A DNA stretch of 64,000 bases from Clitoria ternatea (Eukaryota; Streptophyta; Magnoliopsida; Fabales; Fabaceae): the NCBI GenBank assembly GCA_037962975.1, contig CM075676.1:91644001-91708000 (forward strand), in the 5' to 3' direction. Positions 13,825 to 25,990 of this stretch are shown here, one piece after another. The notes beneath the pieces are model-generated. The model searched no databases. It saw nothing but the letters and a program-made list of their open reading frames with translations, and was not told the origin of the DNA. Position 1 is the first letter of the stretch, and every line of letters begins with the position of its first letter. The position numbers were made by a program, and so were the translations under genes.

Positions 13825-14049
13825 ATGGTGAGAGTTGAGAGATTGAATTGAAGGTTAGTTGGAGTGTCTGGTGCAGTATGGTTAGTTTGGTTTTGTGGGT
13901 GATGGTTTGGTGTTGTGAGAGAGAGACAACATGCGTCGTTTATGTAAGGAGAAGGTAAGCCACGCATCGTTTTGTCCTGTAACTTGGGACAATAGGTAGG
14001 TGGTTCTGAGATTGCCAAGTGAGCGTTAATTATCTTAATCACCTTCTCC

Positions 14050-17000
14050 CTCTTTTCTCCAGCCTTGTCATCATGTGGTAATTATGATATCATTTTGCCA
14101 ACCAGCAACCTAATGCTAATTCCTCAATGCTGCTTAATCATCCAAATACATAAAAAGCTTTACAGTAATTCAGTTATTCTCCTTGTCTATAGGAAGAAGA
14201 GAGAAAGTTGGGAGTGGTGTGGTGTGGTGTGGGTTTGAGTTTTTCTTGAAACTTAAAAATTAAAAATTTAATTTAAATTCTATCTGATAAAATTAGCTTA
14301 GCTTATAGTTTATGTGAGTTAGGCAGTTTATAATTTTTAAGGAGTTTGTAAAATTAGTTTAAAATGTGTTAAATAATTTTAAAAGACATATAATGGGTGA
14401 ATTTGGTTGAGCTTATTCGAAGAAAAAATATTTTTTAAACCAGAAGTTACTTAATATAATTTTTTGATGTTTGTGTAAACTTTAAAAAAAACAAAAGTCA
14501 AAAAATAAAGAGTTAAAAATAACTTATTTAAAGAAGTTATTGTAAGGAAGTTCTCCAAATAAGTTATTAAAAAAATTAAAATAAAATACCAACTCATTTT
14601 AAATAAGCACTTTTTATAATCGTAACAAACACACGAACTTTTTTTAATAATCATTTTTTATAATATTTACTTATGAATAAATTAATTAATTTTAAATTTA
14701 AACAAATTAGCCCAATATTTCAATTATCTAATAGGTAAAAGTTGTTATTTTTTAAAAAACATAATAGTAAAAATAATAACTAAACAGTTAATGAGGGAGC
14801 TTATAGTTTAAAAAATCATAAGTTCCTCCTTATAATTTTTCAAAAGCTTATGAGCTCCTCTTTTTTTGTGTTCACCAAACAACTATAGTAATCTTTAAAA
14901 ATTCATAAGCCCATAAAAAAGTTATAAGTTACTTACACTAAGTTGATAACTTGAAGCTAAAAGTTGATTAAATTAAAATACATTTAGTAAAATTAGCTAT
15001 TAAATATAAAATGATATAAAGATATATATTTTTAAAATAGATGAGTGATTTTAAAAATATATATTAATAAGGATAAAAATATAAAAAATAAAATGAACTC
15101 ATAGTTTGTAAGTTCAAAAACTACTTTAATTGACTTTTCAAAAAAAGGTTACAAATTATTAAAATTTATCAACCGAGACTATTTTGTTTAACATGACCTT
15201 ACTAAACATAATTAAAATGTTACTATGAAATAAAAAACGGTCACTCAAACTATAAGATTACTTTATCTCATACAAAATTGTTAGTAATATTACTAACAAA
15301 ATGTATTACAGCTTAAGAAAATATTAAATTATGTTAAAGGTAATTAGAAAATGTGTCCTAGTTAATTGCAGTCATAAATCTATACACAAATGGTATACTT
15401 TTCATTAGAGAGTGTGATAATTGTCCTGAAAGTCGAAGGTATAATTGATATTTAGTTTTGATATAAAATTAAGTATATGGTCCAAACCGATCTAACACTT
15501 ATTCCCCTACTGTATTACTATTCTAATAGATAAATATTATTCTAATAGATAAAAAAATAATGTGTGATAATTAATTTTCTAATAGATTAGCAAGCATGAT
15601 ATTTATTCTAATTATTGTTAATTGGTTTATTTTCTTAACTTTGTGGATCATTAGAATTTAGATGCAACATACCACTATGATTTTTTGCTTGAGAGAGGAT
15701 GTGAAGAGAATTGTCGGAGAGGATTGGAATTGTCTTGCACCCTGTATCAAATATCAAACCAAGAGGAAAAGTGAGTGTAAAAAAAAAATTAAGGATAAAA
15801 TTGAATGCAGTTAAATCCTCTCTATCTAACCGTATTTATGAAAGATAAAAGACACATAAGATAAGTAGGTCCTAGGATATCCACTTATCTCTTTTTCTTT
15901 CTTCAAAATTTAAAAGATAGTCTTTTAAGAAATTCACATAAAATAAAATAATCCACGTGCGAGAAGGAAGATCAATTATTTAATGATATAATTGTCAAAT
16001 AAGACCACTGGATATGGTTTTGGTGAAAAAAAATCACGTGTGGTTAATAATTTAAGTTAGTGTTTATTTGATATGTAGTTGGAAAACAGTTATGAAAAAA
16101 GAAAAATTATGTTATTCGAGATAATTAAAACTTCAAAACCCCTGTTTGACTATATAATTTTTTTAAAATTGATGAAACTGAGATTTAATCAACCCAACGA
16201 GAAACCAAACGGTCTTTAATTTTTTGTCACTTTATTAATGGTCCTAATTGAACGGCGAGTCATTAGAGCTACTAGTTTGTCAAGATGACATAAGATTGCT
16301 ATAAGTGTTACTTTAGAACAAGGAGCATTTCTGACGCTTTTGGATTAACGTGTGATTAGAAAGAAAGAGATATTGTAACCAAAGAAAGAAAGAAAGAAAG
16401 AAAGAGATAAAGTTGTATAGTTTAACGTGAACATTGTACATTATAAGGGAAAATGTCATCAACAATTTATTAAACAAGTAAAGGAAGTTGAGGATGTAGC
16501 CTACATTTGGAGGATCATTGTAACTAATAAGACAGGAGAGGAGACCTTTTACGACAGAATCAGAGTTAATTGTGCAGCGAATGTCATTGGTATGTGGTGG
16601 TGAAATCAAAGATGAACGATTTATCTTCTTTGTTGAAACCTTGTTATTACTGGGAACTAAACTATTTCCGGTTTTGAAGCTGGTGCATGATGTCCATGAA
16701 GATATCATGTTTGAATGAAGGCAATTCATTACTGTTACAGTACAAATGTTAATATACAATAGAGTGAGCTAGAATCTAGGAGATAAACTAGGGACATTCA
16801 CTAATCTAAGGCAAAAGACAGTTTCTTAAGATTAACTATATTTACACATGCTCTAAATGTAACACTCCACCCTGTTCACAACAACACCAGAGGACCATGC
16901 TCCAAAGGCTTGGTATACTAAAGCCAGAGTTCTATAATATAATAATATTTTGGAAATGTAAAAAAATACAAAAAACTAACAAACAAAAATCCGATGTCAG

Positions 17001-18100
17001 AATCGTTAAGAAACATAGAAAAATGATTAACTTTCATTCTACTTATTGTTATTTAACTTGTGAAATTTAAATCACTTTTTTTATAACATTACTAAATAAA
17101 CTGTTTATAATTTTTCATAAATATTCAAATTAATAGCTATATTGTATTAAATATGTAAAACTTGTTGTAACAAAAAAAATATGTAAAACTTATTGATAAA
17201 TATTATTCAACTGAAAATTTACAATTCATACTTACATATTTATTTATTTCATAAAAAAACAATATCATGAATCATATTACTGAAAATTTTTAGGGTTGTT
17301 AATACGAACTAACACATTCTGCCTCGCCCCGTCAAAAACCTACCGAATATAGGGTGTGACAAATTTGGCCTTCTACAGCAAGCAGGTTGGAATTTTCGGC
17401 TTGTCTCGCTTTGTTAGTGAGTTGGCTCGTCAAATCTTTAAAAAAATTTAAAAAATCTTATTTTACAATGTTTTAATAGTGGATTAATGAGTTTATCCAC
17501 CTAAAAATATGTACATAATAATTAAAATTAATAAAAAATAATTAATTTGTTATTTTAAGAAATAAATAAGGAAAAATTATTAAATTAAAAACACAATAAT
17601 ATATTACTAAAATTAGTAAATTTTTATTATTTGAATGGGGTTGGGGAGTCATTGGGGTACAGGACGAGTGGACCAAATTTGGTATGACTACAAGTTAAAT
17701 TTTTCTAATTTATCTCATTATTTTTTTGGTAGGTAATCTATCTTTTTTTGCAGATTAGCAAGTCAGTCCACTATGACATTCTTAATAATTGTTTTTTTCA
17801 CATGTCCATTGACAAATTATGTTGGAAAGTTCAAATGTGATATTTAAATTCAATTCTTTTAAAAAATAGATGAATTGAGTTCGATGAGCGCTTACATAAT
17901 ATTTTTAGATTATTCATCAATAAGATTGTCACATAAGTAAGATTTGAATTCGTGGTTACAAATTAAGTAATTAACCAACTAGACCAATATTTATTGGTAG
18001 AAAAATTGTTGTTTTAATAATTAAAATGAGTATGATTTAGAAATCATAGCTCAATTTTAAATAAGATTGATAGAGAGGAACTAATATTTTTATTTGAAGT
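14050..18100. other. AT-rich intergenic DNA, no gene seen
   Basis: Apart from the Harbinger-like miniature element at 16060-16215, I see no gene. The frames at 14451-14654 and 16313-16759 are low-complexity and carry no recognisable domain. The segment 14250-15200 has repeated ATAAGTT/AACTTAT text in both orientations and may be an old inverted-repeat element, but I could not define its ends. Confidence 0.5.
16060..16215. mobile_element. Degenerate PIF/Harbinger (Tourist-like) miniature element
   Basis: The right end, reverse-complemented, is AGACCGTTTGGTTTCTCG; the left end GTGTTTATTTGATATG is a decayed match. TTA flanks both sides (16057-16059 and 16216-16218). Length (156) and internal text (TAGTTGGRAAAC, CTGTTTGAC) resemble the better element at 18107-18269, so both are probably one family. 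Confidence 0.5.
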
Positions 18101-18106
18101 GAGTTA

Positions 18107-18269
18107 GAGTCTGTTTGGTTTTTAGTTGGGAAAACAAAATTGGGAAAATAAAAAAATTTAAGGGTTGATATTGATCATTCACACCATTAGAGATATTCAA
18201 ACTCTGTTTGACCGTAGGATCTATTTTTAGAGTTGTTTGACCAATCAAGTTAAGTATCCAAACGGAGTC
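18107..18269. mobile_element. PIF/Harbinger (Tourist-like) miniature element
   Basis: The left end is GAGTCTGTTTGG and the reverse complement of the right end is GACTCCGTTTGG, an imperfect terminal inverted repeat of the Tourist type. The element is flanked by TTA at 18104-18106 and 18270-18272. It is 163 bases with no coding capacity. Confidence 0.8.
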
Positions 18270-18272
18270 TTA

Positions 18273-19610
18273 AGTGTTTCTTGCTTGAAAATCGATGGCC
18301 TGCGGAAGTGTGATAATTAATGCTGCAACAACCCATGTCCTACTCTGATGTTCATGAAAGCTTTTTGGTTCCTTAGTCGTGTGTAGGCTCTTAACAAAGG
18401 TTTTACTGATAGAGCTAATTAAGGTTAGCATAACTAAAGCTGAACCGAAATGGAATTGTGCTAATAAGACTCTTTCAACAAAGTTGAACAAAAGTGGTAG
18501 ATATGGAAATCTGAATAAATTAATTTCCAAGCATATGGTGTTGGTTTAGAAAGAAGGATGTTGCAAGGTGTGATTTAATTCAACACCAGACACAAGGTGA
18601 CAAGAAACGAATGGGGTTGTTGGGGAATTCAGAGGTAGAGATAGAGATAAACTTGCTTGCATCGGGATACTCAGCAAGAGCCACTAGTTTCATATCTGAA
18701 TTGCGTGGTGATTTATGGCCCAGGACCAGTGCATTGAAACTATTTGAGTTCCCAAAAAAAAGTGTATGGTTCAACCAAAAAAAAGTGTATGGACCACATT
18801 GCTTTATATCAAAACAAAACACCATGGGCCTACAACCATGACTTTGATCATTGTTCTTGGGGGAGTGCATGTTTTGGTCAATTTTCTGTCCTGAAATCAT
18901 TATCATCAATTAGAGCATTCAGATAAGGTGTTGAGCAAGAATAAACAGTTTAATATGTGATAGTTAAAAAAAATAACCATAAAAAATATGAAACAAATTA
19001 ATTTGATGTATAACCAATGTAAGCTATAAAGTAAGGTTAATATTCCATTTAATTTTTTATGAGAAAATGAAAAAATAAAAATCTAAGAATGATCGATGGA
19101 TGTTTACAGTGTAGTTTGATTTGGTTTTGAAGCAAAAAATAAGTTACGTCACTTAACAAAGTTTGGTTTTGGTTCAATTGAAATAAAAGATAAAAATCAC
19201 ACTAACCTAAATCAATCCCTTGCAATTTTGATTAGTTCGATTTACATAATTTTAAACTTTCATTTTAAACATCAGACACATATACTTATAATAAACGTAA
19301 GAAATATTAAAATATTATGAAATTGATATCTCACTCAAATTTTAAAATGTTTAACTCTATCGTAGTCTGATCCAAATTAGTTGGAAGTAACAACCAACAA
19401 CTAACACACAAAACATTTAATTATATAAGTGGTTTATATCTCAAATTTAAAATATTATAAATCAAATTTGCACAACTAAATTCTTAAGCATTGAAAACAT
19501 ATATAAATCAATAAAATAAAGAATTCATTGTCATGCGGAACCAATCTTTAAAACAATAGAAAATAAAGTTGATATATCGTAGTGTACGTAAAACCTTAGA
19601 GAATTACCTT
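18273..19610. other. Intergenic; unidentified gene-like text near 18.3-18.9 kb
   Basis: Base composition is less AT-rich at 18270-18530 and 18600-18900 than in the surroundings, and short open frames exist on both strands, but none has a domain or splice pattern I recognise. They could be gene fragments or exapted leader sequence. A short direct repeat (AAAAAAAAGTGTATGG) sits at 18756-18792. Confidence 0.35.
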
Positions 19611-19829
19611 ATGAAATTAGAGTTTTATTGCTCGAGAAATGTTACTTGAATCACAAAGAATTAGTAAGACTACATTTATACAATAGAAAAAGGAAAAGGA
19701 GGGGGGTTTTCCAGCCCACCCCAGTTGGCCAGGAGAGAGGTGTATTCAGCCGTTATAGTGGAAATTCAGGATTTCCATCATGTTCCCAAAGAATAAAAGG
19801 ATTCGGTGGGTCTTCTCCCAATCTGAAGG

Positions 19830-19889
<60 letters not shown>

Positions 19890-20105
19890 AAATTAGAGTT
19901 TTATTGCTCGAGAAATGTTACTTGAATCACAAAGAATTAGTAAGACTACATTTATACAATAGAAAAAGGAAAAGGAGGGGGGTTTTCCAGCCCACCCCAG
20001 TTGGCCAGGAGAGAGGTGTATTCAGCCGTTATAGTGGAAATTCAGGATTTCCATCATGTTCCCAAAGAATAAAAGGATTCGGTGGGTCTTCTCCCAATCT
20101 GAAGG

Positions 20106-20159
<54 letters not shown>
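19611..20159. repeat. 276-bp tandem duplication, each copy ending in a (CA)n run
   Basis: The segment starting ATGAAATTAGAGTTTTATTG at 19611 begins again at 19887. By eye the two non-repetitive portions (about 220 bases each) are identical. Each is followed by a CA run, at 19831-19887 and 20106-20159. The open frame across it, with long His-Thr stretches, arises from the CA runs and is not a credible gene. Perfect identity implies a very recent duplication or an assembly artefact at the CA runs. Confidence 0.9.
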
Positions 20160-20212
20160 AATTTATTTTTATCATAATTAAATTATACAACCGCTGTTAT
20201 AATATGAAATAA

Positions 20213-22600
20213 TATAAAATTTAAAAAACATTATTTTTTTTCCTTATAATTTATTGTAGAATTACATAAAATTTGAGAATGAGATTAATTTGTAATAAAC
20301 ATTTTAAGATTTCATATTATTTTCACTAAATATTTATCTACTATTGTTATCTAATGGTAAAGAGTTTGAGTGCTCACTTATAAATCTTTTATAGGTTTAA
20401 ACACCATACTTTTATATTTTTTTTGTTATATGTTATTTTGTGAATTCAATTTTATCTTCAATTATATAGTTTCTAAAAACATTACATGAGATGATATTAT
20501 ATTTCATATTAAAATTTAATGGTACTACATCTGTATCACTTTATTATTGATTTATGATGTAAGTGTCTTTTTTTTTTGGTGAAGGTGTAAGTGACTTTTG
20601 AATTTTATGATTTTGAATACAGTTTTGTTGGTAACAAAAACAAAACTGGTACTACATCTGTATTCAAAAACAAAAACAAATATTTTTGATAGTTTTGTGT
20701 TGGCCCAAAACAAAGTATTTATTGTTTGATCAGTTATGCTTTGTTGCACAGTTGGTCCAGCTTCTTGGACCTGTTTTGTTGTATTTTGGAGCTGAACATC
20801 CAAATAATAAAAAAAGGGAAACAAACCAACTAAAAAAATTGGTGACCTAAAAAATCCAAAATAAATTAAATAATAATAATAATAATAATAATAACGACCA
20901 TTCAAAAAATAATATTTTCATTTTCTATATACAATGAGAATACTTAGGTTTCAACATAAAACTTTATATAAACTACTTAAACTCTCCACCGTTAAATCAA
21001 GTTAAAAAAAAAAAAAACTATAGTGGTCACCTACATCTTTTTGTTAACTTCGTTATTCTTTTTGCATTGGTTTTCAAGAATTATTTTTTTAAAAGATTAG
21101 TATTATTTCAGAAATATATTAGACATCCTTTTGTAAATAATATTTTTAAAATAATGCAAAAAATAGTGCAATTAAGAAATTGGTAGGTGAGAAAATATTT
21201 CTCTAATAATAGTTGCAATTATGGTTCCCAGATTTGGTAAACCAATTATTTTATGCTCGGATTCATTTAAAAAATTATACCTCAAAGTTCATAACTATAT
21301 AATTGTTATTGTTTTACACATCTTGCATTATTATATTAATTTCGATCCATTAAATATATCAATCAAAAAAATTTGGTCTAATTGATTAAAGATTTAATTT
21401 AACTTATGAAAATAAGATTACAAATTCAAATGCAGTCAATATAAGGATTTTGTTGGTAGAAAATCATCTAAATCATAACCCTTTAAGTGTTAATCGAATT
21501 TTAAGGTTTACTTTAACCTCTGTAACTTATTAAGACAATCATAAAAAATATGGCCACTATCTTTCCTTGAGCCTAAATACTTAACATAATCAATTTCACA
21601 TTTGGACCCTTCCAACTCCACACCTTCTTCATGGGTGTTTTAGGAATATGATCATCATACAACACCACATATTCCTTGATACAGTTATTATAGATATGAG
21701 AAGACACAATTTGACTCTAATAACTAAGATGGTATATCATTTCTTAAAATTTATAAGAAATTTTTACTCTTTTATTTGTTGATATAATTATTATATCATT
21801 CATTTAAAAATAGTTATTATATTATTACATATTTTTATTCTCTGTTCAAATTTCACACAAGTATTTTTTTTACTATGTTAAAAATATTTTTTTCTATTGC
21901 ACTTTTTCTATTAAAGGTATACCAGTAAATTTCATTGTAAAAACATATAAAATCATTGTTTTTTCACCATCTCTTTAACCAAATGGATTCGGGAAGATGA
22001 AAATTAAAAGAATATATAAATTTTATTTTTGTGCAAACTTAGTTTTAAGAAGAGATTAATCTTTGTATTTAGTAAAAATACTAGTACTGTAAAAATTGGT
22101 TGGCAAGCCAATAACGAGTGACCTAGGTGGTTCAAACATCCCTTTAAAGCGAAACTACATGATGATTTATGGAGATTGGGTTCAACCGACCGGTTATTAC
22201 TAAAATTGACAATCTGATTATTGATTAATTAATTTTTATAAAGACTTTATCAGTATAAAAAATAAAAAAGTATTGTGGAAAGCAAATATAGAGTAAATTT
22301 TTTATTATTGGAAGTTATTACACTTTTTATTGTAATTTTTTAAAAATAAGTATATAAAATTTATATTAAAGTGTTTAAACATATAGATGGTGAATAATTA
22401 AATGAAATAAAATAGAGTTTTTTTTAAAGATGAAATAAAAGAAAATTTACTGATAAATTTAAGTATTAAATTAAAAGAATTATCAGCATAAAAAAATATT
22501 TTTTAAATTTTTTCCAACTTTGACTTATTTTATTTTCATGAAAATTAAACATCCATGCAAATCATTATTTTTTCACCAAAAACCAATATGTCGGTTACCA
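20213..22600. other. AT-rich intergenic DNA, no gene seen
   Basis: No supported gene. Poly-A/T runs and a short TAA run near 20870-20893 are present. The final hundred bases before RTF2 are treated as its promoter and leader. Confidence 0.6.
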
Positions 22601-22696
22601 TCATTCATCATAAAGCTAGGGTTCTGAATTCTAATCTTCGATTATTATCCGAATTGATTGATAACTCTCCTTCGATCTCCAATTCTCTACAACATA

Positions 22697-22706
22697 AACC
22701 CTAGAA
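22697..22706 (+). promoter_or_regulatory. Telo-box-like AAACCCTAGA in RTF2 leader
   Basis: ATAAACCCTAGAAAACC lies just ahead of the RTF2 start codon. AAACCCTA elements are common near the 5' ends of plant housekeeping genes. Function here is inferred from position only. Confidence 0.45.
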
Positions 22707-22712
22707 AACCAG

Positions 22713-23789
22713 ATGCATCCTAAATCGCCCCAAATTTTGGTCCAATTCCCGGACCTTGGAGTTTCTCCTCAATCCATAGCAACCAACCAAACCATCTCTG
22801 ATCTGAAACGCTTTCTTTTCCCTCAATCTTCATCGTTCTTTTACTTCACCCTTAATGGTAAACCCCTTACCGACGAAACCCCTCTCCGCCACATTGCTCC
22901 CCTCTCTACCCTCTTTCTCCGCACTCGCTTCCGCGGAGGTGGGGGAGATGGCGGCGCAACGGGTGCTGAATCTCGCGACTGCTACCTCAACATGTACGCT
23001 GAAAAGAAGCCCGATAAGGTTGACCCTAACGAACAGAGGTTATCGAAGTGGCTCAACTGCGCCCTTTCGAATGAACCCTTGAGGGAACCTTGCGTGATTG
23101 ATAAGCTTGGGAATATTTTTAACAAAGAAGCTTTGGTTGAGGCGTTGCTGGGGAAGAAGCTTCCTAAGGGTTTTGGGCACATTAAGGGTTTGAAAGACAT
23201 GATCAATATTAAGCTTTCTCCGGTTCCTGGTGTGGATGACGGGGCAAAGTTTCAGTGCCCTGTTGCAGGGCTCGAATTCAATGGAAAGTATAAGTTTTTT
23301 GCCCTTAGAAATTGTGGGCATGTTTTGAGTAGCAAGGCTTTAAAGGAGGTTAAGTCTTCAGCTTGTTTGGTTTGCCACAAGGAGTATGCTGAGTTGGATA
23401 AGCTTGTGATCAATGGGAGTGAAGAAGAGGTGATGGTTCTGAGGGAGAGGATGGAGGAGGAGAAGGGCAAGACCAAGGAGAAGAAGAGTAAGAGGGTTAA
23501 GAATGATGATGGTGTGAGTTTGGAAGTGGCCAGGTTGAGTGGTGCTAAGCATGGTGTTGATGGTAAGGCTGTGGAGAAGGTTTCTGCTAAGGTTGAAGGG
23601 AATGGGAAGGTTGGGAATGGGAACGTTGGTTTAAATGGTGGTGCTGCTGCTGCTAAGCGTTTCAAGGCTGCTGATATGGCCCCGCCGAATGCTTCAAAGG
23701 ATGTGTATGCATCCATTTTCACTTCTTCAAAGAAATCTGATTTTAAAGAAACATTTACCTGTAGATCTCTCCCTCTTGGTAGAAACTGA
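22713..23789 (+). CDS. RTF2: RTF2-like protein (replication termination factor 2 / Rtf2 RING family), single exon
   Basis: Nuclear protein of 358 residues. Residues about 5-75 form a ubiquitin-like N-terminal region (ILVQFPDLG...FTLNGKPL), as in plant RTF2 proteins. A low-complexity GGGGDGGATGAES linker follows, then the conserved Rtf2 block SRDCYLNMYAEKKPDKVDPNE. Two treble-clef-like halves follow: LNCALSNEPLREPCV with DKLGNIFNKEALVEALL, and CPVAGLEF (Cys182) to RNCGH and CLVCHKEY, matching the Rtf2 modified RING with few metal ligands. The C-terminal half is a charged Lys/Glu coiled region ending in a conserved-looking FTSSKKSDFKETFTCR tail. In fission yeast Rtf2 acts at stalled forks and in splicing; in Arabidopsis RTF2 is implicated in pre-mRNA splicing. 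No intron is needed, and the start is the first in-frame ATG after the telo-box. Confidence 0.93.
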   Translation: MHPKSPQILVQFPDLGVSPQSIATNQTISDLKRFLFPQSSSFFYFTLNGKPLTDETPLRHIAPLSTLFLRTRFRGGGGDGGATGAESRDCYLNMYAEKKPDKVDPNEQRLSKWLNCALSNEPLREPCVIDKLGNIFNKEALVEALLGKKLPKGFGHIKGLKDMINIKLSPVPGVDDGAKFQCPVAGLEFNGKYKFFALRNCGHVLSSKALKEVKSSACLVCHKEYAELDKLVINGSEEEVMVLRERMEEEKGKTKEKKSKRVKNDDGVSLEVARLSGAKHGVDGKAVEKVSAKVEGNGKVGNGNVGLNGGAAAAKRFKAADMAPPNASKDVYASIFTSSKKSDFKETFTCRSLPLGRN

Positions 23790-25395
23790 TTGTGGTGTCT
23801 GGTATACTAGTGTCTGATGTTTTATAACTTCATTGTTATTGAATGGACCTAATTTTAGTTTGTGGTTATGGAAAAGATTGAACTTTTCCTGGAATGGCTT
23901 TAGTGGTTTCATTCTTATAAGATAATTATGATATCATCATTAATCTTGTTCTTAAAGAGGTTTTGTGAATGACATCTATTGATTTGACCTCTTCTTCAGT
24001 AGATAGATTTATAAGTTATACTCATTGTTCTCCTATACTTCTGATTTTGCATTTGTTGTTTGATAGTACTTTGAGCATGTGAGGCAAACATATCTAGGTT
24101 GGGGCTTGGATGAGTGAACCTATGTAGGTTTTTAATGTTCGTACTGTATAATCTATTGTTACCACGACTACCCTTTCTTCTTTTGATGATGAGGAATGTA
24201 TATCCAATCTATCCATTTAAACTGAATAAAACATCTGCTTGGTTGTTTCCTTGTTATCCTATCCTGTCAATGAATGACCATGTCTAAAACCTTGTATTGG
24301 ATTGCAATGCCTTTACTTCTTCAAATATATAAGTAACAAGTAACATAAACGGTGGTTTAATAAAATTCATGTCATCAGGTGAGCCATACTCTAAAACCAA
24401 CAGAGCGAGACAATAGATAGTTTAGTTTTTTTTAAATGTTGATAGAGGTTTAAATTCTTGTTATATGTGTACAAAAAGTCTTTAGTTGAGTCTTTTAAAA
24501 ATGTTCAGAGGTTTAAATTCTGGTCGTATGTACAGAAAAGTCCTTATTGAGAGTAACAAACTATTTTGATGATTCTTATGTCTTGAAAATGTTAATCTTT
24601 AATTATCATTTCCAAGATATATTCATGCTAGTGAAAAAAAATATCTAAACTACATGATGTCACCAGATGTTTCAAGTTTCACATCCATCTATTTTAGTAT
24701 TCCTAATAATTGTGAATAATTTAATTGAAAATTCTCATAAGCATTAGCCTTACTTGTAAAATAACTTGTAAGAATCACAAATTATTTTCATATTTTTCCA
24801 ATTCCACCCTTTATCTTTAACAAATTGGATTACAATCATACAAAGTCGTTGATGACCCTCCAGATCCCCATTAGCATTAACGATACATCAAATTCATGAA
24901 CATATACAACAAACCCTTATCAGCAGTAGGCTTTCCAAAATTTTACAAAAACAAGAAATTTAAAAGCTTACTATGTTAAATCATCCTTCGACATTGCATC
25001 AGATCAGGTATTAATCTAAACTACCTATTATTAATAGCTGATGGGATTTACAAGTGCTGTGAATGGAAGAAGAAAAAACACAGAAATCACCATAGTAACA
25101 TCAACTGAATTATATTTGAGGATACAGATATACTTTAGCGTCTCTTTGACTTTGGATCGTTATTTACAGCACATATAGAGATGGTCACTGCTGTCATGTT
25201 TTAAATTGAGAGACTAAACCCTAAACAAAAAATACCACTAAGAGGAAATCGACCAAGAGAGTAAACATAAGTACTAGACATTATATGACAACCCCAAAAC
25301 AGCAAAATTTTAGGGCAACACTGAGTGTAAAGGTCCTTGGACTTGTAAATTACTTGTTTATTTCTACTCAGTATGTGACTATTTTGCACTTGAAT
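23790..25395. other. RTF2 3' flank and intergenic DNA
   Basis: Non-coding. The first few hundred bases are probably RTF2 3' untranslated sequence. At 24437-24560 a roughly 70-base unit (GAGGTTTAAATTCT, then a TATGTGTACA-like stretch and AAAAGTC) occurs twice in imperfect tandem. No other gene is seen. Confidence 0.5.
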
Positions 25396-25399
25396 TTTC

Positions 25400-25990
25400 C
25401 AATGCCAACTAATCCTCCCACCTTCGGTCTCGCTCAGAACATTCTACATAACATGTTCATTCGGACCCAGAACTAGCCCTGACAACCTCTTTATCAGAAT
25501 GCCAACTTAGGTCAAGAGCAAGCAAAGGAATGAGATAGAGATACCTCCTCTGGTTGCAGAAATTCCTGGCATGAAAGGTCGTTGTCACACACTTGTAACC
25601 AATGATCCGCATCTGAGAGGGAAGGTTTGAATCAAGGCACTCGATAAAGCCAGGTGGATCAATATAAAACTGACCTGAGACAACCTGACCAACAGCGCTA
25701 ACTCCCACATCAGTGAGCCCAATCATATCGTTTAGGATTTCCACATCCTGTTTAGGGACATCGCCAGACACATAGTATAAGGCTTCTTTTAGCTCACCTT
25801 CAATGGTCTTTTCACCAAGATCAGCATACCCTGATAAGCAAACACCACCGTAGGCAAAGCGCGGAGCTTGTGCTTTCTCTTGGCCCCGTGGCATTTGTGC
25901 ATTATTTATTCATCATCAGAAGTAGGGGTGGACATCTTCAACTGCTTGGACTCCAACTCTTCTGAAGCTACTGGAGGTGGTGGAGGCAGG
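25400..25990 (-). pseudogene. PUS1/TruA-like tRNA pseudouridine synthase pseudogene fragment
   Basis: Minus-strand translation of 25457-25894 resembles the N-terminal half of plant PUS1-type pseudouridine synthases, which isomerise uridine in tRNA. Visible blocks: KTIEGELKEALYYVSGDVP, TDVGVSAVGQVVSGQFYIDP, CNQRRYLYLIPLLALD. The catalytic Asp region (normally RTDKGVSA) survives only as LTDVGVSA. It is broken: an in-frame TAA sits before the body at about 25908-25910, there is a frame change near 25815-25840 (a VVFAYQGM-like match lies in a different frame from KTIEGE), and a stop at 25457-25459 falls before a further matching block (CSERDRR) near 25408-25432. The C-terminal half is missing. 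A Pro-rich upstream block (SSSLPPPPPVASEE) suggests part of the original N-terminus. It could be a truncated duplicate of a functional gene elsewhere. Confidence 0.7.

Noticed and set aside
14250..15200. Possible inverted-repeat transposon rich in ATAAGTT/AACTTAT
   Set aside because: No defined ends or target duplication could be found, so it is mentioned only within the intergenic entry.
16313..16759. 148-codon minus-strand frame
   Set aside because: Low-complexity, AT-driven residues (runs of Phe, Leu, Ser), no domain and no splice partners.
17280..17720. GC-richer islet that might be an old hAT-type element
   Set aside because: No matching inverted ends or 8-bp duplication seen.
18270..18530. 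86-codon minus-strand frame with gene-like composition
   Set aside because: No domain recognised and no supporting exons; left as unidentified intergenic text.
19628..20212. 194-codon plus-strand frame with long His-Thr tracts
   Set aside because: It is produced by the CA runs and the tandem duplication; the rest has no domain, and the two halves are identical copies.
23252..23722. 156-codon frame antisense to RTF2
   Set aside because: A shadow of the GC-richer RTF2 coding strand.
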